Shown here: positions 37,021-46,627 of the stretch, in pieces | Numbering within the stretch: the stretch's first letter is position 1 | Layout: every line of letters begins with the position of its first letter | Assembly: GCF_009829985.1 (NCBI RefSeq) | Contig: NZ_SZZU01000003.1 | Location: forward strand, 1-64,000 | Length of the DNA stretch: 64,000 nucleotides | Direction: 5' to 3' | Source of the DNA: Pantoea sp. Aalb | GTDB lineage: Bacteria > Pseudomonadota > Gammaproteobacteria > Enterobacterales > Enterobacteriaceae | Position numbers and translations under genes: made by a program | Notes under the pieces: generated by a model | What the model was told of the DNA's origin: nothing | The model's input: the letters and a program-made list of their open reading frames with translations, nothing else | Database searches by the model: none

Positions 37021-37677
37021 ATAGCTGTCGCTATCAATAAATGTACGGTAATGACGTTATTTTTAATTTCGACTGATATTTTTGGTTATCAGGTATATAT
37101 TTTACTGACTGAAAAAGAGATGAATGTGGAAATTGAATAAATTGAAATTGATCAATTATACAAGATTTTATTGTACAGGATTTTATTGATATTAATCGGT
37201 ATTATAGTGTACCAACATTAATAGTTTGTGACCTTACTTTTTATGAGTTACGTATTATAATGAAATATTTATATGAGTGGTTTCTTCATCCTCTATTGAT
37301 GTCTGTATATCTAGTTACAAGTAGTGCAACTCTTTTAATAATACATCGTATCGATCAATACTAGTATAATTTAATGAATACTATCAAAAATAAAACTGAT
37401 GGAGCATTTGATAGAACTCATAAACAATCAAAAAATAAATTATTAGTTATTGCGTTGCTCTTTTCACGCATGTTATTTTTTATGCGTGAAGAATTTAGCA
37501 TTTTAGATTACTATTTAGCTCTTTTATTATGGCGGTTGCCATATACGAGTAATATTGAACTTAATTGAACTTATAAGAATAGGTTCTAGGCATCTAAAGA
37601 CTATATAACACGTTGTTTTTAAGTGTGATTATTTTATTGTTTAACTTACAGAAGCAGAACGGGAAATATACTTATAA
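37021..37677 (+). pseudogene. sspA: Stringent starvation protein A, degraded
   Basis: Pieces of SspA can be read in order in shifting frames. A Shine-Dalgarno ggaggtg precedes ATA (was ATG) at 37021, then VAINKCTVMTLF and YILLTEKEMNVEIE with a stop; SVPTLIVCDLTFYELRII and HPLLMSVY near 37200-37310; then EEFSILDYYLALLLWRLPY near 37490; finally LTEAEREIYL ending at 37677. The start codon is lost, several frameshifts and stops are present, and only 64 codons remain open (37374-37568). In E. coli sspA follows rpsI and precedes sspB, as here. SspA binds RNA polymerase and helps acid and starvation survival. Confidence 0.9.
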
Positions 37678-37694
37678 TCTTAGGAGTAATAATA

Positions 37695-38183
37695 ATGATA
37701 TCACTAATATCTTTACGTCCATATCTACTAAGAGCTTTTTATAATTGGTTATTAGATAATCACTTAACTCCATATATTTTAGTTAACAGTAATATGCCAA
37801 ATGTACAAGTACCATTAGAACATGAGCGTGGTGGTCAAATAATACTAAATATTTCTCCAACTGCTATACACAGTTTTAATTTAACTAACGATAAAGTATG
37901 CTTTAATGCTAGGTTTAATGGTTTATTGCGTCATGTTTCTTTGCCTATATTAGCTATAGTCTCTATTTATTCTTGTGAAAATGGTATAGGAATTATTTTT
38001 GAACCAGAAATATTCGTTAATAATCCTCAATCAAAGAATATTAAAAATAAAAATAAATTTATTAATACTATTGAAAGTATTAATGGTAATTTTTCTCAAA
38101 ATATAAAAAAAGATGATGATACCTCATTAACTATAAAGCCATTACAAAGTAATAAACGTACTATATTACGTTTAGTTAAATAA
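37695..38183 (+). CDS. sspB: ClpXP adaptor SspB
   Basis: Delivers ssrA-tagged proteins to the ClpXP protease. It has 162 residues (E. coli 165). The substrate-binding domain is conserved (LRPYLLRAFYNWLLDN, VQVPLEHERGGQIILNISP, VCFNARFNG). The linker is Lys/Asn-rich, and the C-terminal ClpX-docking motif is kept as LRLVK. It must have its own signals now that sspA is dead; a Shine-Dalgarno (aggag) precedes the ATG. Confidence 0.94.
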   Translation: MISLISLRPYLLRAFYNWLLDNHLTPYILVNSNMPNVQVPLEHERGGQIILNISPTAIHSFNLTNDKVCFNARFNGLLRHVSLPILAIVSIYSCENGIGIIFEPEIFVNNPQSKNIKNKNKFINTIESINGNFSQNIKKDDDTSLTIKPLQSNKRTILRLVK

Positions 38184-38283
38184 TATAAAGTTTTTATATT
38201 TAACTAATAATTTGTATTATTTGTTTTAATAAACATTTTAAATATGATTTATATTTATTTATTAAAAATATTTAATACTATAT

Positions 38284-39138
38284 TTATAATTTTAGTTTTT
38301 CTAAAGTTCTATGACGAGATTGTACATTTTTACCATGTGCGTTAAAATATTTCACTAATTGTTCTACAATATATACTGAACGGTGTTTACCTCCTGTGCA
38401 GCCAATAGCTACTGTAAGATAACTTCGATTATTACTTTCTAACATAGGTAACCATAATTTTAAATAATTGCATGTCTGATCAATAAAATTACGTACTTCG
38501 GTATGACTATCAAGAAATACTGCTACAGGACTATCAAGTCCATTCATATTACGTAATGTTAAATTCCAATGAGGATTTGGTAAAAAACGTACATCAAATA
38601 CATAATCAGCATCAATAGGAATTCCATACTTAAAACCAAATGATTCAAATAAAATTGTTAGTTTACGTCCGCGTGTACCTCTCAAGCGTGTATATAATAT
38701 TTCTATAAGTTCATGTACAGACATTTCTGATGTATCTATGATAAAATCAGCACGTGAACGTAGTGGTTCTAATAGCCTATACTCCTCGTCAATTGCATTT
38801 TCTAAAGATAAATTCTTATTAGAAAGTGGATGTATTCTCCGGGTATCACTATAACGACGAATTAATACGTTACTTCTTGCATCTAAAAATAATAACTGTG
38901 GTGAAAAGAAATTTGGTAAATTATTTAGTATACATTCAAGTAATTCTGGAGAATCTGGCATATTACGCACGTCAATGCTTACTGCTACAGATACAGTGTG
39001 TTTACTTAATATATTTGTTAGTTCAGGCAACATTAAAACTGGTAGATTATCAACACAGTAAAATCCCATGTCTTCAAGAGCACGGAGAGCAATTGATTTT
39101 CCTGAACCAGAGCGGCCGCTAACGATCATTAATAACAT
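38284..39138 (-). CDS. rapZ: RNase adapter protein RapZ
   Basis: Binds the small RNA GlmZ and directs it to RNase E, so setting glucosamine-6-phosphate synthase levels. From ATG 39138 (Shine-Dalgarno gagg six bases upstream) the protein has 284 residues, equal to E. coli; the open frame extends 12 codons further but without conservation. Walker A GRSGSGKSIALRALEDMG is at the N terminus, and the C-terminal domain carries VAIGCTGGKHRSVYI and the basic end GKNVQSRHRTLEKLKL. The npr gene is absent. Confidence 0.95.
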   Translation of the reverse strand: MLLMIVSGRSGSGKSIALRALEDMGFYCVDNLPVLMLPELTNILSKHTVSVAVSIDVRNMPDSPELLECILNNLPNFFSPQLLFLDARSNVLIRRYSDTRRIHPLSNKNLSLENAIDEEYRLLEPLRSRADFIIDTSEMSVHELIEILYTRLRGTRGRKLTILFESFGFKYGIPIDADYVFDVRFLPNPHWNLTLRNMNGLDSPVAVFLDSHTEVRNFIDQTCNYLKLWLPMLESNNRSYLTVAIGCTGGKHRSVYIVEQLVKYFNAHGKNVQSRHRTLEKLKL

Positions 39139-39169
39139 CACATTCCTCACGTTGTAAACCGACGCATTA

Positions 39170-39290
39170 CACAAGTTTTATAAACTTGGTTGGTTTGGCG
39201 CTTAAGAATTTTTAATTCCTTTAGCCGTTGTGATAATGGCGTAAAATTGTAGGTTGTTTGGGAGGTACGCAAATAATAAGTGAATAGGTA
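39170..39290 (-). pseudogene. ptsN: Possible 3' remnant of ptsN
   Basis: Between rpoN and rapZ, where E. coli has hpf and ptsN, one minus-strand frame reads LRTSQTTYNFTPLSQRLKEL and continues with a Lys/Gln-rich tail. This can be aligned with the PtsN (EIIA-Ntr) segment around ADQTKTHLHTLS. The stretch is less AT-rich than typical gaps here. The similarity is short; treat as a likely but unproven remnant. Confidence 0.4.
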
Positions 39291-39441
39291 TCAATTATTA
39301 CTGTAATATTTTTTAATTAATTTATGTTATTTTCCCTAAAGTATAGGTTTTTTAAAAAAACATAAATTTAATTGATAAAATTAACTTATGTAGTTTATTG
39401 AATTATATTAAATTTTACATAAATATTTTCTATTTATGAGA

Positions 39442-40875
39442 TTAAAGTATTTTTTTTCTCTGACTTGATGGTGGTATGAATAAAGATTCACGATATTTAG
39501 CAACTGTACGTCGTGCTATTATAATACCTTGTTCGGATAATAAAGAAGTAATTTTACTATCACTTAATGGTTCTATAGGATTTTCTATAGATATTAATCT
39601 TTTTACCAAAGCACGGATTGCTATAGATGAAGTTTGGCAACCATTTTGCGTATTTATATGACTGGAAAAAAAATATTTTAATTCAAATATTCCACGAGGA
39701 CTGTATAAATATTTATTAGTAGTGACACGAGATATAGTAGATTCATGCATATTTAAAGCTTGTGCAATATCTTTTAATATCATTGGACGCATATATTCTT
39801 CTCCTTGCTCAAAAAAAGCTTGTTGTTGTTTAACTATATAATTTGTTACTATTAATAACGTAGTATTTCTATTTTCTAAACTTTTAATTAACCACTGTGC
39901 CTCTTGTAAATTATCACGAATAAATTGTTGACAATTATTATTGTGTATCATTGCAGCATAATATGTATTAATTTTTAAATTAGGTAAATGGTCAGTATTA
40001 AGCTTAACAATCCAATGTGAACTAATTTTTTGTACTATAACATCTGGAATAATATACTCTGGCTCATCGGTATTAATCGATTGACCTGGACGTGGATCAA
40101 GAGATTGAATTACTATCATTACATTTTTTAACATATCTTCTTTTAATTGAGTTACATGCATTAGTCTACGGAAATCATGATTAGCTAATAAATGAAGGTT
40201 ATCACTTACAATTCGGCGTGCTTCTTTTAAAATAGGAACATTAGAATTATATTGAGATAGTTGTACTAACAAGCAATCGCGTAAATCACGAGCTCCAACA
40301 CCAACTGGATCAAAAAGTTGAATACGTTTTAAGACTATTTCAATTTCTTCAATAGTTAATTCTTTATTATTACCTATAATGTCATGAATTTCTTGTAGTG
40401 TAACAGTTAAATAACCAGAATTATCAATAGCATCAATAATCAATGTAGCAATAGCACGCTCTATATCGTTAAATGGCGTTAATTCAACTTGCCACATCAA
40501 GTAATCCTGTAGTGATTGACTAGTTTTTCCCTGAGGAACGATTAGTTCATCGTCATAGTTATTATAACTGGTATAAATATTTGAAGAAATATTGGCTGTA
40601 TATATTTCTTTCCAATCACTATCAATAAATAATGTATCTAAGGATATTTTTTGTTCAAATATTTTATTTTCTTCTAATAAATATTTTTTTTTTAATCTAT
40701 ATTCTTCTAATTCATTAGATTGCTCATTTTGCTCAAGTAATGGATTTTTTTCTAGTGCTAACTGAAGTTCGTGATGAAGTTCAGGCATGGATAGTTGTAG
40801 TAAGCGAATTGCTTGCTGTAGTTGAGGTGTTATTACCAGCTGTTGATTAAATTTAAGTTTGAAACTTTGTTTCAT
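39442..40875 (-). CDS. rpoN: RNA polymerase sigma-54 factor
   Basis: Sigma factor for promoters with -24/-12 elements that need an enhancer-binding ATPase. It has 477 residues, as in E. coli. Region I is intact (LVITPQLQQAIRLLQLSMPE), the core-binding region is present, and the RpoN box ARRTVAKYRE lies near the C terminus. It sits directly downstream of lptB (66 bases), the conserved arrangement. No enhancer-binding protein is encoded in this window. Confidence 0.96.
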   Translation of the reverse strand: MKQSFKLKFNQQLVITPQLQQAIRLLQLSMPELHHELQLALEKNPLLEQNEQSNELEEYRLKKKYLLEENKIFEQKISLDTLFIDSDWKEIYTANISSNIYTSYNNYDDELIVPQGKTSQSLQDYLMWQVELTPFNDIERAIATLIIDAIDNSGYLTVTLQEIHDIIGNNKELTIEEIEIVLKRIQLFDPVGVGARDLRDCLLVQLSQYNSNVPILKEARRIVSDNLHLLANHDFRRLMHVTQLKEDMLKNVMIVIQSLDPRPGQSINTDEPEYIIPDVIVQKISSHWIVKLNTDHLPNLKINTYYAAMIHNNNCQQFIRDNLQEAQWLIKSLENRNTTLLIVTNYIVKQQQAFFEQGEEYMRPMILKDIAQALNMHESTISRVTTNKYLYSPRGIFELKYFFSSHINTQNGCQTSSIAIRALVKRLISIENPIEPLSDSKITSLLSEQGIIIARRTVAKYRESLFIPPSSQRKKIL

Positions 40876-40941
40876 AATCTGCCTAGAATAGCCTAAGCAA
40901 TATAAATATTTATAAAAATTATATATTTTAATATTTTTGAT

Positions 40942-41667
40942 TTATAATCTAAATCCTTCACCTAAATAAACCTCTTTAACCTTTTTATTAGATAAGATTT
41001 CATTAGGTGTACCGTGCGCAATAATATAACCTGCACTTACTATATATGCACGCTCACAGACAGTTAAAGTTTCTCGTACATTATGATCAGTAATTAATAA
41101 TCCCAAACCACTATTGCGCAAATGTTCAATAATTTTTTTGATATCAATAACTGATATGGGATCTACACCAGCAAAAGGTTCATCTAATAGTATAAACTTA
41201 GGATTAGCTGCCAATGCACGTGCTATTTCTACACGACGACGTTCACCTCCAGATAAAACTTGTCCTAAACTACCATGGATATGGTTAATATTAAACTCTT
41301 TCATTAATTCATTAGCACGCTCGTGACATTGTTTTTTATTAAGTTCCTTTCTTATTTGTAATACTGCCATTAAATTATTGTATACAGTTAATCGACGAAA
41401 GATAGAAGCTTCTTGTGGTAGATAACCAATACCTCTAAGTGCACGTGCATGTAAAGGTAAGATACTAATATCTTCAGTATCAATAATAATTTGTCCTGAA
41501 TCACATGGCACAATTCCTACTAACATATAAAATGTTGTAGTTTTACCAGCTCCATTAGGACCGAGTAATCCAATAATTTCACCAGAGTTAATGTGGAGAT
41601 TAACATTTTTTACTACACGGCATCCTTTATAAGATTTTGCCAAGTTTTTAGCAATTAGTATTGACAT
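40942..41667 (-). CDS. lptB: LPS export ATP-binding protein LptB
   Basis: Cytoplasmic ATPase that drives lipopolysaccharide extraction by LptFG. The 241 residues equal E. coli LptB. Walker A GPNGAGKTTTFYMLVG, the signature LSGGERRRVEIARALA and Walker B FILLDEPFAGVDP are intact. It follows lptA by 16 bases. Confidence 0.96.
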   Translation of the reverse strand: MSILIAKNLAKSYKGCRVVKNVNLHINSGEIIGLLGPNGAGKTTTFYMLVGIVPCDSGQIIIDTEDISILPLHARALRGIGYLPQEASIFRRLTVYNNLMAVLQIRKELNKKQCHERANELMKEFNINHIHGSLGQVLSGGERRRVEIARALAANPKFILLDEPFAGVDPISVIDIKKIIEHLRNSGLGLLITDHNVRETLTVCERAYIVSAGYIIAHGTPNEILSNKKVKEVYLGEGFRL

Positions 41668-41683
41668 AAGTTTTAGTTATAAT

Positions 41684-42241
41684 TTATTTTTTCTGATTGA
41701 TTGAATTACTTTTATTTTGTTTTTTTGATGACATCAATAATATAGTAGTAGTTACACGTGAATTTTTATTTTTACTATATGCGTGCATTTTCTGTTCTTT
41801 TACTAAATAAGTAATTCGATCTGCTTGAATACTACTATTTTGCTGTTGGATAAAAGCGTTCCCTGATAGTTCTACACAATCTTTTGATTGTTCGTATCGT
41901 AGTTTATTAGCATGACCTTGTATAATCTCTTTCTTTTTTCCTTTGTCTTGTATTTGAGAAAATGTTACAGGTTTTCCATAAGCATTAATAATAAGTTTAT
42001 TATTCTCATCAAAACGTTTAATGAAGATTCTATCTGCATTGATTTTGATTTTTTCTTTATCAATGCTTACGTAGCCTGTAAAAGCTGCATTATTTTTTTG
42101 TAAATCTAATATCTGATTAACTGAATGAATATTAATTTTTTTATTTGAATTTTCTGTTAAAGCTAATACTGGTAAGTGAATTACTAATAATATTTGTGCT
42201 AAAAGCGCTTTAATATTATTGTTTCTTATTGTCAATTTCAT
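41684..42241 (-). CDS. lptA: LPS periplasmic bridge protein LptA
   Basis: Forms the beta-jellyroll bridge that carries lipopolysaccharide across the periplasm. It has 185 residues, as in E. coli, with a signal peptide (about residues 1-28, ending LPVLALT) and the OstA-like segments FTGYVSIDKEKIKINADRI and VELSGNAFIQQQNSSIQADR. The start overlaps the end of lptC by 26 bases, as in E. coli. The C terminus is rich in Lys and Asn. Confidence 0.92.
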   Translation of the reverse strand: MKLTIRNNNIKALLAQILLVIHLPVLALTENSNKKINIHSVNQILDLQKNNAAFTGYVSIDKEKIKINADRIFIKRFDENNKLIINAYGKPVTFSQIQDKGKKKEIIQGHANKLRYEQSKDCVELSGNAFIQQQNSSIQADRITYLVKEQKMHAYSKNKNSRVTTTILLMSSKKQNKSNSINQKK

Positions 42242-42791
42242 AAATAGTAGTTACCTTTTCTAGTAGTTCAGCATGTTTTTTTCGTAAATTTCCACGCATT
42301 TTTCTGCCCTGAGAATAAAAATTACGACCACGAATAATAATTTCGTCATTAGATTCTATATCTTGGGTCAATAAATTGATTTTCATCGTTTTTATTTGGA
42401 TACTATTGATTTGAAAATCTTTTTTTAATGCTTTAATTTCAACATGTCCTAAAAGATAAAAAATCACATTATTAGTTAATTTTGCTTTATCTGCACGAAT
42501 CGACCAAGTAGGAACTTTATTTTCATCATAACTTATCATGGTTAGATTATTAAACCAAACAATTTTACTGGTTGGAAAATAACTTGTTCGAGTAGAAATA
42601 ATCTTATAAGCTAATATACCTGCATAATTATAGAGTATAGTATTTGAATATCCCATTGTATTAGTTGAAATTTTATCTATATCTACTACAACATTATTGT
42701 TGTTATTATTGTGATGAATTGAATTCCAAATAATTGTTATCAAAGCTAACATGCCTATAATTAGTATTAGACGACGCATGCTTATAATCAT
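42216..42791 (-). CDS. lptC: LPS export protein LptC
   Basis: Membrane-anchored link between the LptB2FG extractor and LptA. It has 191 residues, as in E. coli: one N-terminal membrane span, then a jellyroll domain with VPTWSIRADKAKLTNN and KMRGNLRKKHAELLEKV. Start ATG 42791 has an aggga-type Shine-Dalgarno; ATG 42779 is the alternative. kdsC, which precedes lptC in E. coli, is missing, so kdsD is the next gene upstream. Confidence 0.92.
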   Translation of the reverse strand: MIISMRRLILIIGMLALITIIWNSIHHNNNNNNVVVDIDKISTNTMGYSNTILYNYAGILAYKIISTRTSYFPTSKIVWFNNLTMISYDENKVPTWSIRADKAKLTNNVIFYLLGHVEIKALKKDFQINSIQIKTMKINLLTQDIESNDEIIIRGRNFYSQGRKMRGNLRKKHAELLEKVTTIYEIDNKKQ

Positions 42792-42970
42792 GCTAAATTA
42801 TCCCTGGCTTAGTATATTCATACTTTCTAATTTATATTTTGATTAAAATAATTCATTACTAACAAAAAACTAAAAAAAATAAATATCTTTCATCGTTAAA
42901 GGCATACAAATAATTAATAAATTATTATTTTATTAAATGATTAATGTTTTATTAATCGATTTTAATAAAA

Positions 42971-43957
42971 TTAAACTATACCTGCACGTAAAATATCATG
43001 CATATGTATAATTCCAAGCAACTGATTATTGTAATTATCAGTTACTATTAGTGAAGTAATATTTTTTTTTTGCATAAGATTAAGTGCATCAATTGCTAAC
43101 ATGTCTGAATGAATACGAATACCACCATGGGTCATCACATCTTGTATGCGAACTGAATATAAATTCATTCCTCTATCAAACACACGACGTAAGTCACCAT
43201 CAGTAAATATTCCTTTAATTTTCATTGAGTTATCAACGACAACTGTTAAACCAAGTTTTTTACTAGTAATATTAAGTAGCGCATCTCGTAATGATGCATC
43301 AAATGTAACATATGGCATATCTTCTCCGCTATGCATAATATCACAAACATGTAGTAATAGCTTACGACCTAATAATCCTCCAGGATGTAAAAGTGCAAAA
43401 TCTTCATATGTAAATCCACGAGCCTCTAATAGAGCTACAGCTAATGCATCTCCCATTACTAACATTGCAGTAGTACTACTGGTAGGAGCAAGATCTAACG
43501 GGCATGCTTCTTTAGGAACTTTAACACATAAATGAACATCAGATACTCGACCCATACTACTTTCTGAACAACTACTAATACATATTAATTTTATTTTCTG
43601 CCGCTTTAACATAGGAATTAATGAAAGAATTTCATGTGATTCCCCACTATTAGATATTGCAATTACTATATCGTTAGAGCTAACCATTCCTAAATCTCCA
43701 TGGCTAGCCTCACTTGGATGTACAAAAAATGATGGGGTACCAGTACTAGCAAATGTTGCTGCTATTTTTTTACCTATGTGTCCAGATTTACCCATACCCA
43801 TAACTATTACTTTACCGCGACAATTAAAGATAATTTGACATGTATAGCTAAAGTCAGCATTAATATATTGTTCAAGTTGATCTAATCCTTCGCGTTCAAT
43901 ACGTAGTACTTTTTTGCCAATTTTTTGATAATTAAAATCCTGTTGCTCATGTAACAT
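42971..43957 (-). CDS. kdsD: Arabinose 5-phosphate isomerase KdsD
   Basis: Converts ribulose 5-phosphate to arabinose 5-phosphate, the first step of Kdo synthesis for lipopolysaccharide. The 328 residues equal E. coli. The SIS domain shows GMGKSGHIGKKIAATFASTG and HPSEASHGDLGM; two CBS domains follow (LGLTVVVDNSMKIKGIFTDG, ITSLIVTDNY). Upstream yrbG of E. coli is absent. Confidence 0.95.
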   Translation of the reverse strand: MLHEQQDFNYQKIGKKVLRIEREGLDQLEQYINADFSYTCQIIFNCRGKVIVMGMGKSGHIGKKIAATFASTGTPSFFVHPSEASHGDLGMVSSNDIVIAISNSGESHEILSLIPMLKRQKIKLICISSCSESSMGRVSDVHLCVKVPKEACPLDLAPTSSTTAMLVMGDALAVALLEARGFTYEDFALLHPGGLLGRKLLLHVCDIMHSGEDMPYVTFDASLRDALLNITSKKLGLTVVVDNSMKIKGIFTDGDLRRVFDRGMNLYSVRIQDVMTHGGIRIHSDMLAIDALNLMQKKNITSLIVTDNYNNQLLGIIHMHDILRAGIV

Positions 43958-45019
43958 TCTTATTCTATCCTTAAATACATTATAATAAGCATTAAGCTGA
44001 ATAATAGCTATAAAACTTATAAAGTCTATTAACCTAAAGTTAATAGATTTTACTTTGTTGAAAGTCTTTCAGAAAAATTTTAGGAAAAATGTACATACAG
44101 TACATAAAGAGTATAGGTATACTGATATTAATACTTTACCTATACTATCTCTGCATTGTTTTTTAATTGAAATAAGTATGTATAAAAGAAAATAGAATCT
44201 CAATAATTGTTAATAAATTTTTTTAGTACAAATAAATAGATTTATTATCTATAAAATTTTTAAATAGATTTATTATTAATCTTTAATTTATAACATATCC
44301 AACATAGTATATAGTTAAAGTAATACTTACTGTAAGTATTCTCAATATTACATATAATAATATTGTAAATTAATAAAAGAAGAAAAATTGCTATATGTAT
44401 TTAAATATAAATTTATAGTTATTGAGATTTGTATAATTTAATTGATATTTAAAAAATAAATTCAAATATTAATAAATAGTAAGAACATATACATATAGAG
44501 GTTTTCTTGTACTAAATTTAAGTTTATATTTATCTAAATATATATATACAAATTATTTAATTATTATCATACTAATTATAACTTAATCATTGTGTTGTAT
44601 ATTTTTATATTTATTGTTTAATTAACAAGAAATAAAATAAAAAATGAGTTTACTGAAGAAAGTGCTAATATTTAACTAATCATATTAATAGTCAATAGTA
44701 GTACTTTTACTATAGTCATAGAATGAAATTAATTACTTATTGTATAAAGATATGTAAATTACTTTAAATAAATTCATATAGATAAAATAAAGATTACATT
44801 CTGCAATATATGGTTAATGTTTTGGAAATTTATTTTCTTGCGATATTTAATTTTGTTAATTTTCAAAAATAATATATTTTAATATTAAAAATAAGTAAAT
44901 TTAAAACCTTTGATCACATCTAATAAATAAATTTTCGTAAACTTATTGTAGATAATTGTTAGTATTCAATATTTACGAAATCAATAAAGCCCTATTTGAA
45001 TACAATAATAGAGGTAAAG
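43958..45019. other. kdsD-mlaF divergent intergenic region
   Basis: About 1060 bases where yrbG lies in E. coli; I see no remnant of it. Small inverted repeats occur at 44025-44047 (9-bp arms), 44111-44145 (9-bp arms) and 44933-44980 (tttcgtaaa / tttacgaaa, shortly upstream of mlaF). A direct repeat of aatagatttatta lies near 44246 and 44264. Promoters for both genes are presumably here. Confidence 0.5.
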
Positions 45020-45835
45020 ATGATCCAGCAACAAACCAATTTAGTGAAGGTTTGTAGCGTAAGCTTCTCACACGGAAATCGGACTATCTTTGATAAGATT
45101 TCTCTAACAGTACCTACCGGAAAAGTTACTGCTATTATGGGACCTTCTGGCATTGGTAAAACAACTTTATTGCGCCTAATTGGCGGTCAATTACAACCAG
45201 ATCAAGGTGATATCTGGTTTAACGGTAGTAATATACCTAAACTTTCTCGTAATAAATTATACGAAGTACGTAAAAAAATGAGCATATTGTTTCAATCTAA
45301 TGCACTTTTTAGTGATCTTAATGTTTATGAAAATACTGCTTGGCCACTAAGAGAGCATACTAAGTTACCAGAACCTTTATTACATAGTACCGTAATGATG
45401 AAGTTAGAAGCAGTAGGTCTACGCGGAGCAGCACAGCTTAAACCGGCAGAACTTTCTGGAGGTATGGCACGTCGTGCTGCACTAGCAAGGGCTATCGCAT
45501 TAGAACCTGATTTAATTATGTTTGATGAACCATTTGTAGGACAAGATCCAATTACAATGGGAGTACTAGTAAAATTGATTAATGAACTTAATCATGCTTT
45601 AGGAGTGACTTGTATTGTAGTTTCACATGATGTACATGAAGTTTTAAGTATTGCTGATCGTGCATATATTGTTGCCGAACAAAAAATTATTGCTCAAGGC
45701 AGTGCGCTAGAATTACGTAGAAATCCAAATCCATCTGTACGTCAATTTATTGAAGGTAATGCAGATGGCCCTGTTTCTTTTCATTTTACTGCAGGAGATT
45801 ATCTGAACGATTTAACCTGCATAAGGAGAAACTAA
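45020..45835 (+). CDS. mlaF: Mla lipid transport ATP-binding protein MlaF
   Basis: ATPase of the MlaFEDB inner-membrane complex, which moves phospholipids between the inner and outer membranes and keeps outer-leaflet asymmetry. From ATG 45020 (Shine-Dalgarno agagg) it has 271 residues (E. coli 269); an in-frame TTG at 44996 is not conserved. Walker A GPSGIGKTTLLRLIGG, signature LSGGMARRAALARAIA and Walker B LIMFDEPFVGQDP are intact. First gene of mlaFEDCB. Confidence 0.95.
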   Translation: MIQQQTNLVKVCSVSFSHGNRTIFDKISLTVPTGKVTAIMGPSGIGKTTLLRLIGGQLQPDQGDIWFNGSNIPKLSRNKLYEVRKKMSILFQSNALFSDLNVYENTAWPLREHTKLPEPLLHSTVMMKLEAVGLRGAAQLKPAELSGGMARRAALARAIALEPDLIMFDEPFVGQDPITMGVLVKLINELNHALGVTCIVVSHDVHEVLSIADRAYIVAEQKIIAQGSALELRRNPNPSVRQFIEGNADGPVSFHFTAGDYLNDLTCIRRN

Positions 45836-45840
45836 AGCAA

Positions 45841-46623
45841 ATGTTGCTACAAGCACTGGCTGCACTTGGATGCCAGGGTATAAATGTTTGTACGGCTTTT
45901 GGTCGAGCTGGAGTGATGTTGTGCCGTACTCTCGTAGGGAAACCTACTTTTCGTAAAAATTTACCTCTATTAGTCAAACAACTGTATAATGTTGGAGTTT
46001 TATCTCTTGTCATTACTGTAGTTTCTGGACTATTTATTGGTATGGTTATTGGTTTACAAGGATACTTAGTACTTAGGACATACAATACTGAAGATAGTCT
46101 TGGAACATTAGTATCGATCTCACTACTACGTGAACTTGGACCAGTTGTTACTGCATTACTATTTGCAGGTCGTGCAGGATCAGCTTTGACTGCAGAAATT
46201 GGTTTAATGAAAGTTACTGAACAACTTGCTCTTATGGAAATGATGGCAGTAGATCCATTACGACGTTTAGTATCTCCACGTTTCTGGGCAGGATGTATTA
46301 GTATGCCGTTATTAACGCTAATTTTTATTTCTATGGGAATTATTGGTAGCACTATTGTAGGAGTAGTATGGAAAAATATTGATTTTGGTATTTATTGGTC
46401 TACGATGCAAAGCAGAATAGACCTATATACTGATATTTTAAATTGTATAATTAAAAGTACAGTTTTTGGAATTATTGTAACATGGATAGGTTTATTAAAT
46501 GGCTATAATGCTATTCCTAGCTCAGAAGGTATTAGTTTGGCAACAACACGTACCGTGGTACATGCTTCATTAGCAATATTCAGTTTAGATTTTATCCTGA
46601 CAACAATAATGTTTGGAAATTAA
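45841..46623 (+). CDS. mlaE: Mla lipid transport permease MlaE
   Basis: Integral membrane permease of the Mla complex. The 260 residues equal E. coli MlaE. The conserved LVSISLLRELGPVVTALLFA and AGRAGSALTAEIGLMKVTEQ segments are visible among five hydrophobic spans. It starts five bases after mlaF. Confidence 0.95.
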   Translation: MLLQALAALGCQGINVCTAFGRAGVMLCRTLVGKPTFRKNLPLLVKQLYNVGVLSLVITVVSGLFIGMVIGLQGYLVLRTYNTEDSLGTLVSISLLRELGPVVTALLFAGRAGSALTAEIGLMKVTEQLALMEMMAVDPLRRLVSPRFWAGCISMPLLTLIFISMGIIGSTIVGVVWKNIDFGIYWSTMQSRIDLYTDILNCIIKSTVFGIIVTWIGLLNGYNAIPSSEGISLATTRTVVHASLAIFSLDFILTTIMFGN

Positions 46624-46627
46624 TGTA

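Noticed and set aside
36906..37690. A novel small gene (64 codons open at 37374-37568)
   Set aside because: The translation matches the C-terminal part of SspA; it is part of the sspA pseudogene and not a new gene.
43146..43535. A 129-codon plus-strand open frame inside kdsD
   Set aside because: It is antisense to the conserved kdsD coding sequence and has no start signal or family match.
45786..46352. A 188-codon minus-strand open frame within mlaE
   Set aside because: It lies antisense to a complete conserved gene and arises from codon bias on the other strand.
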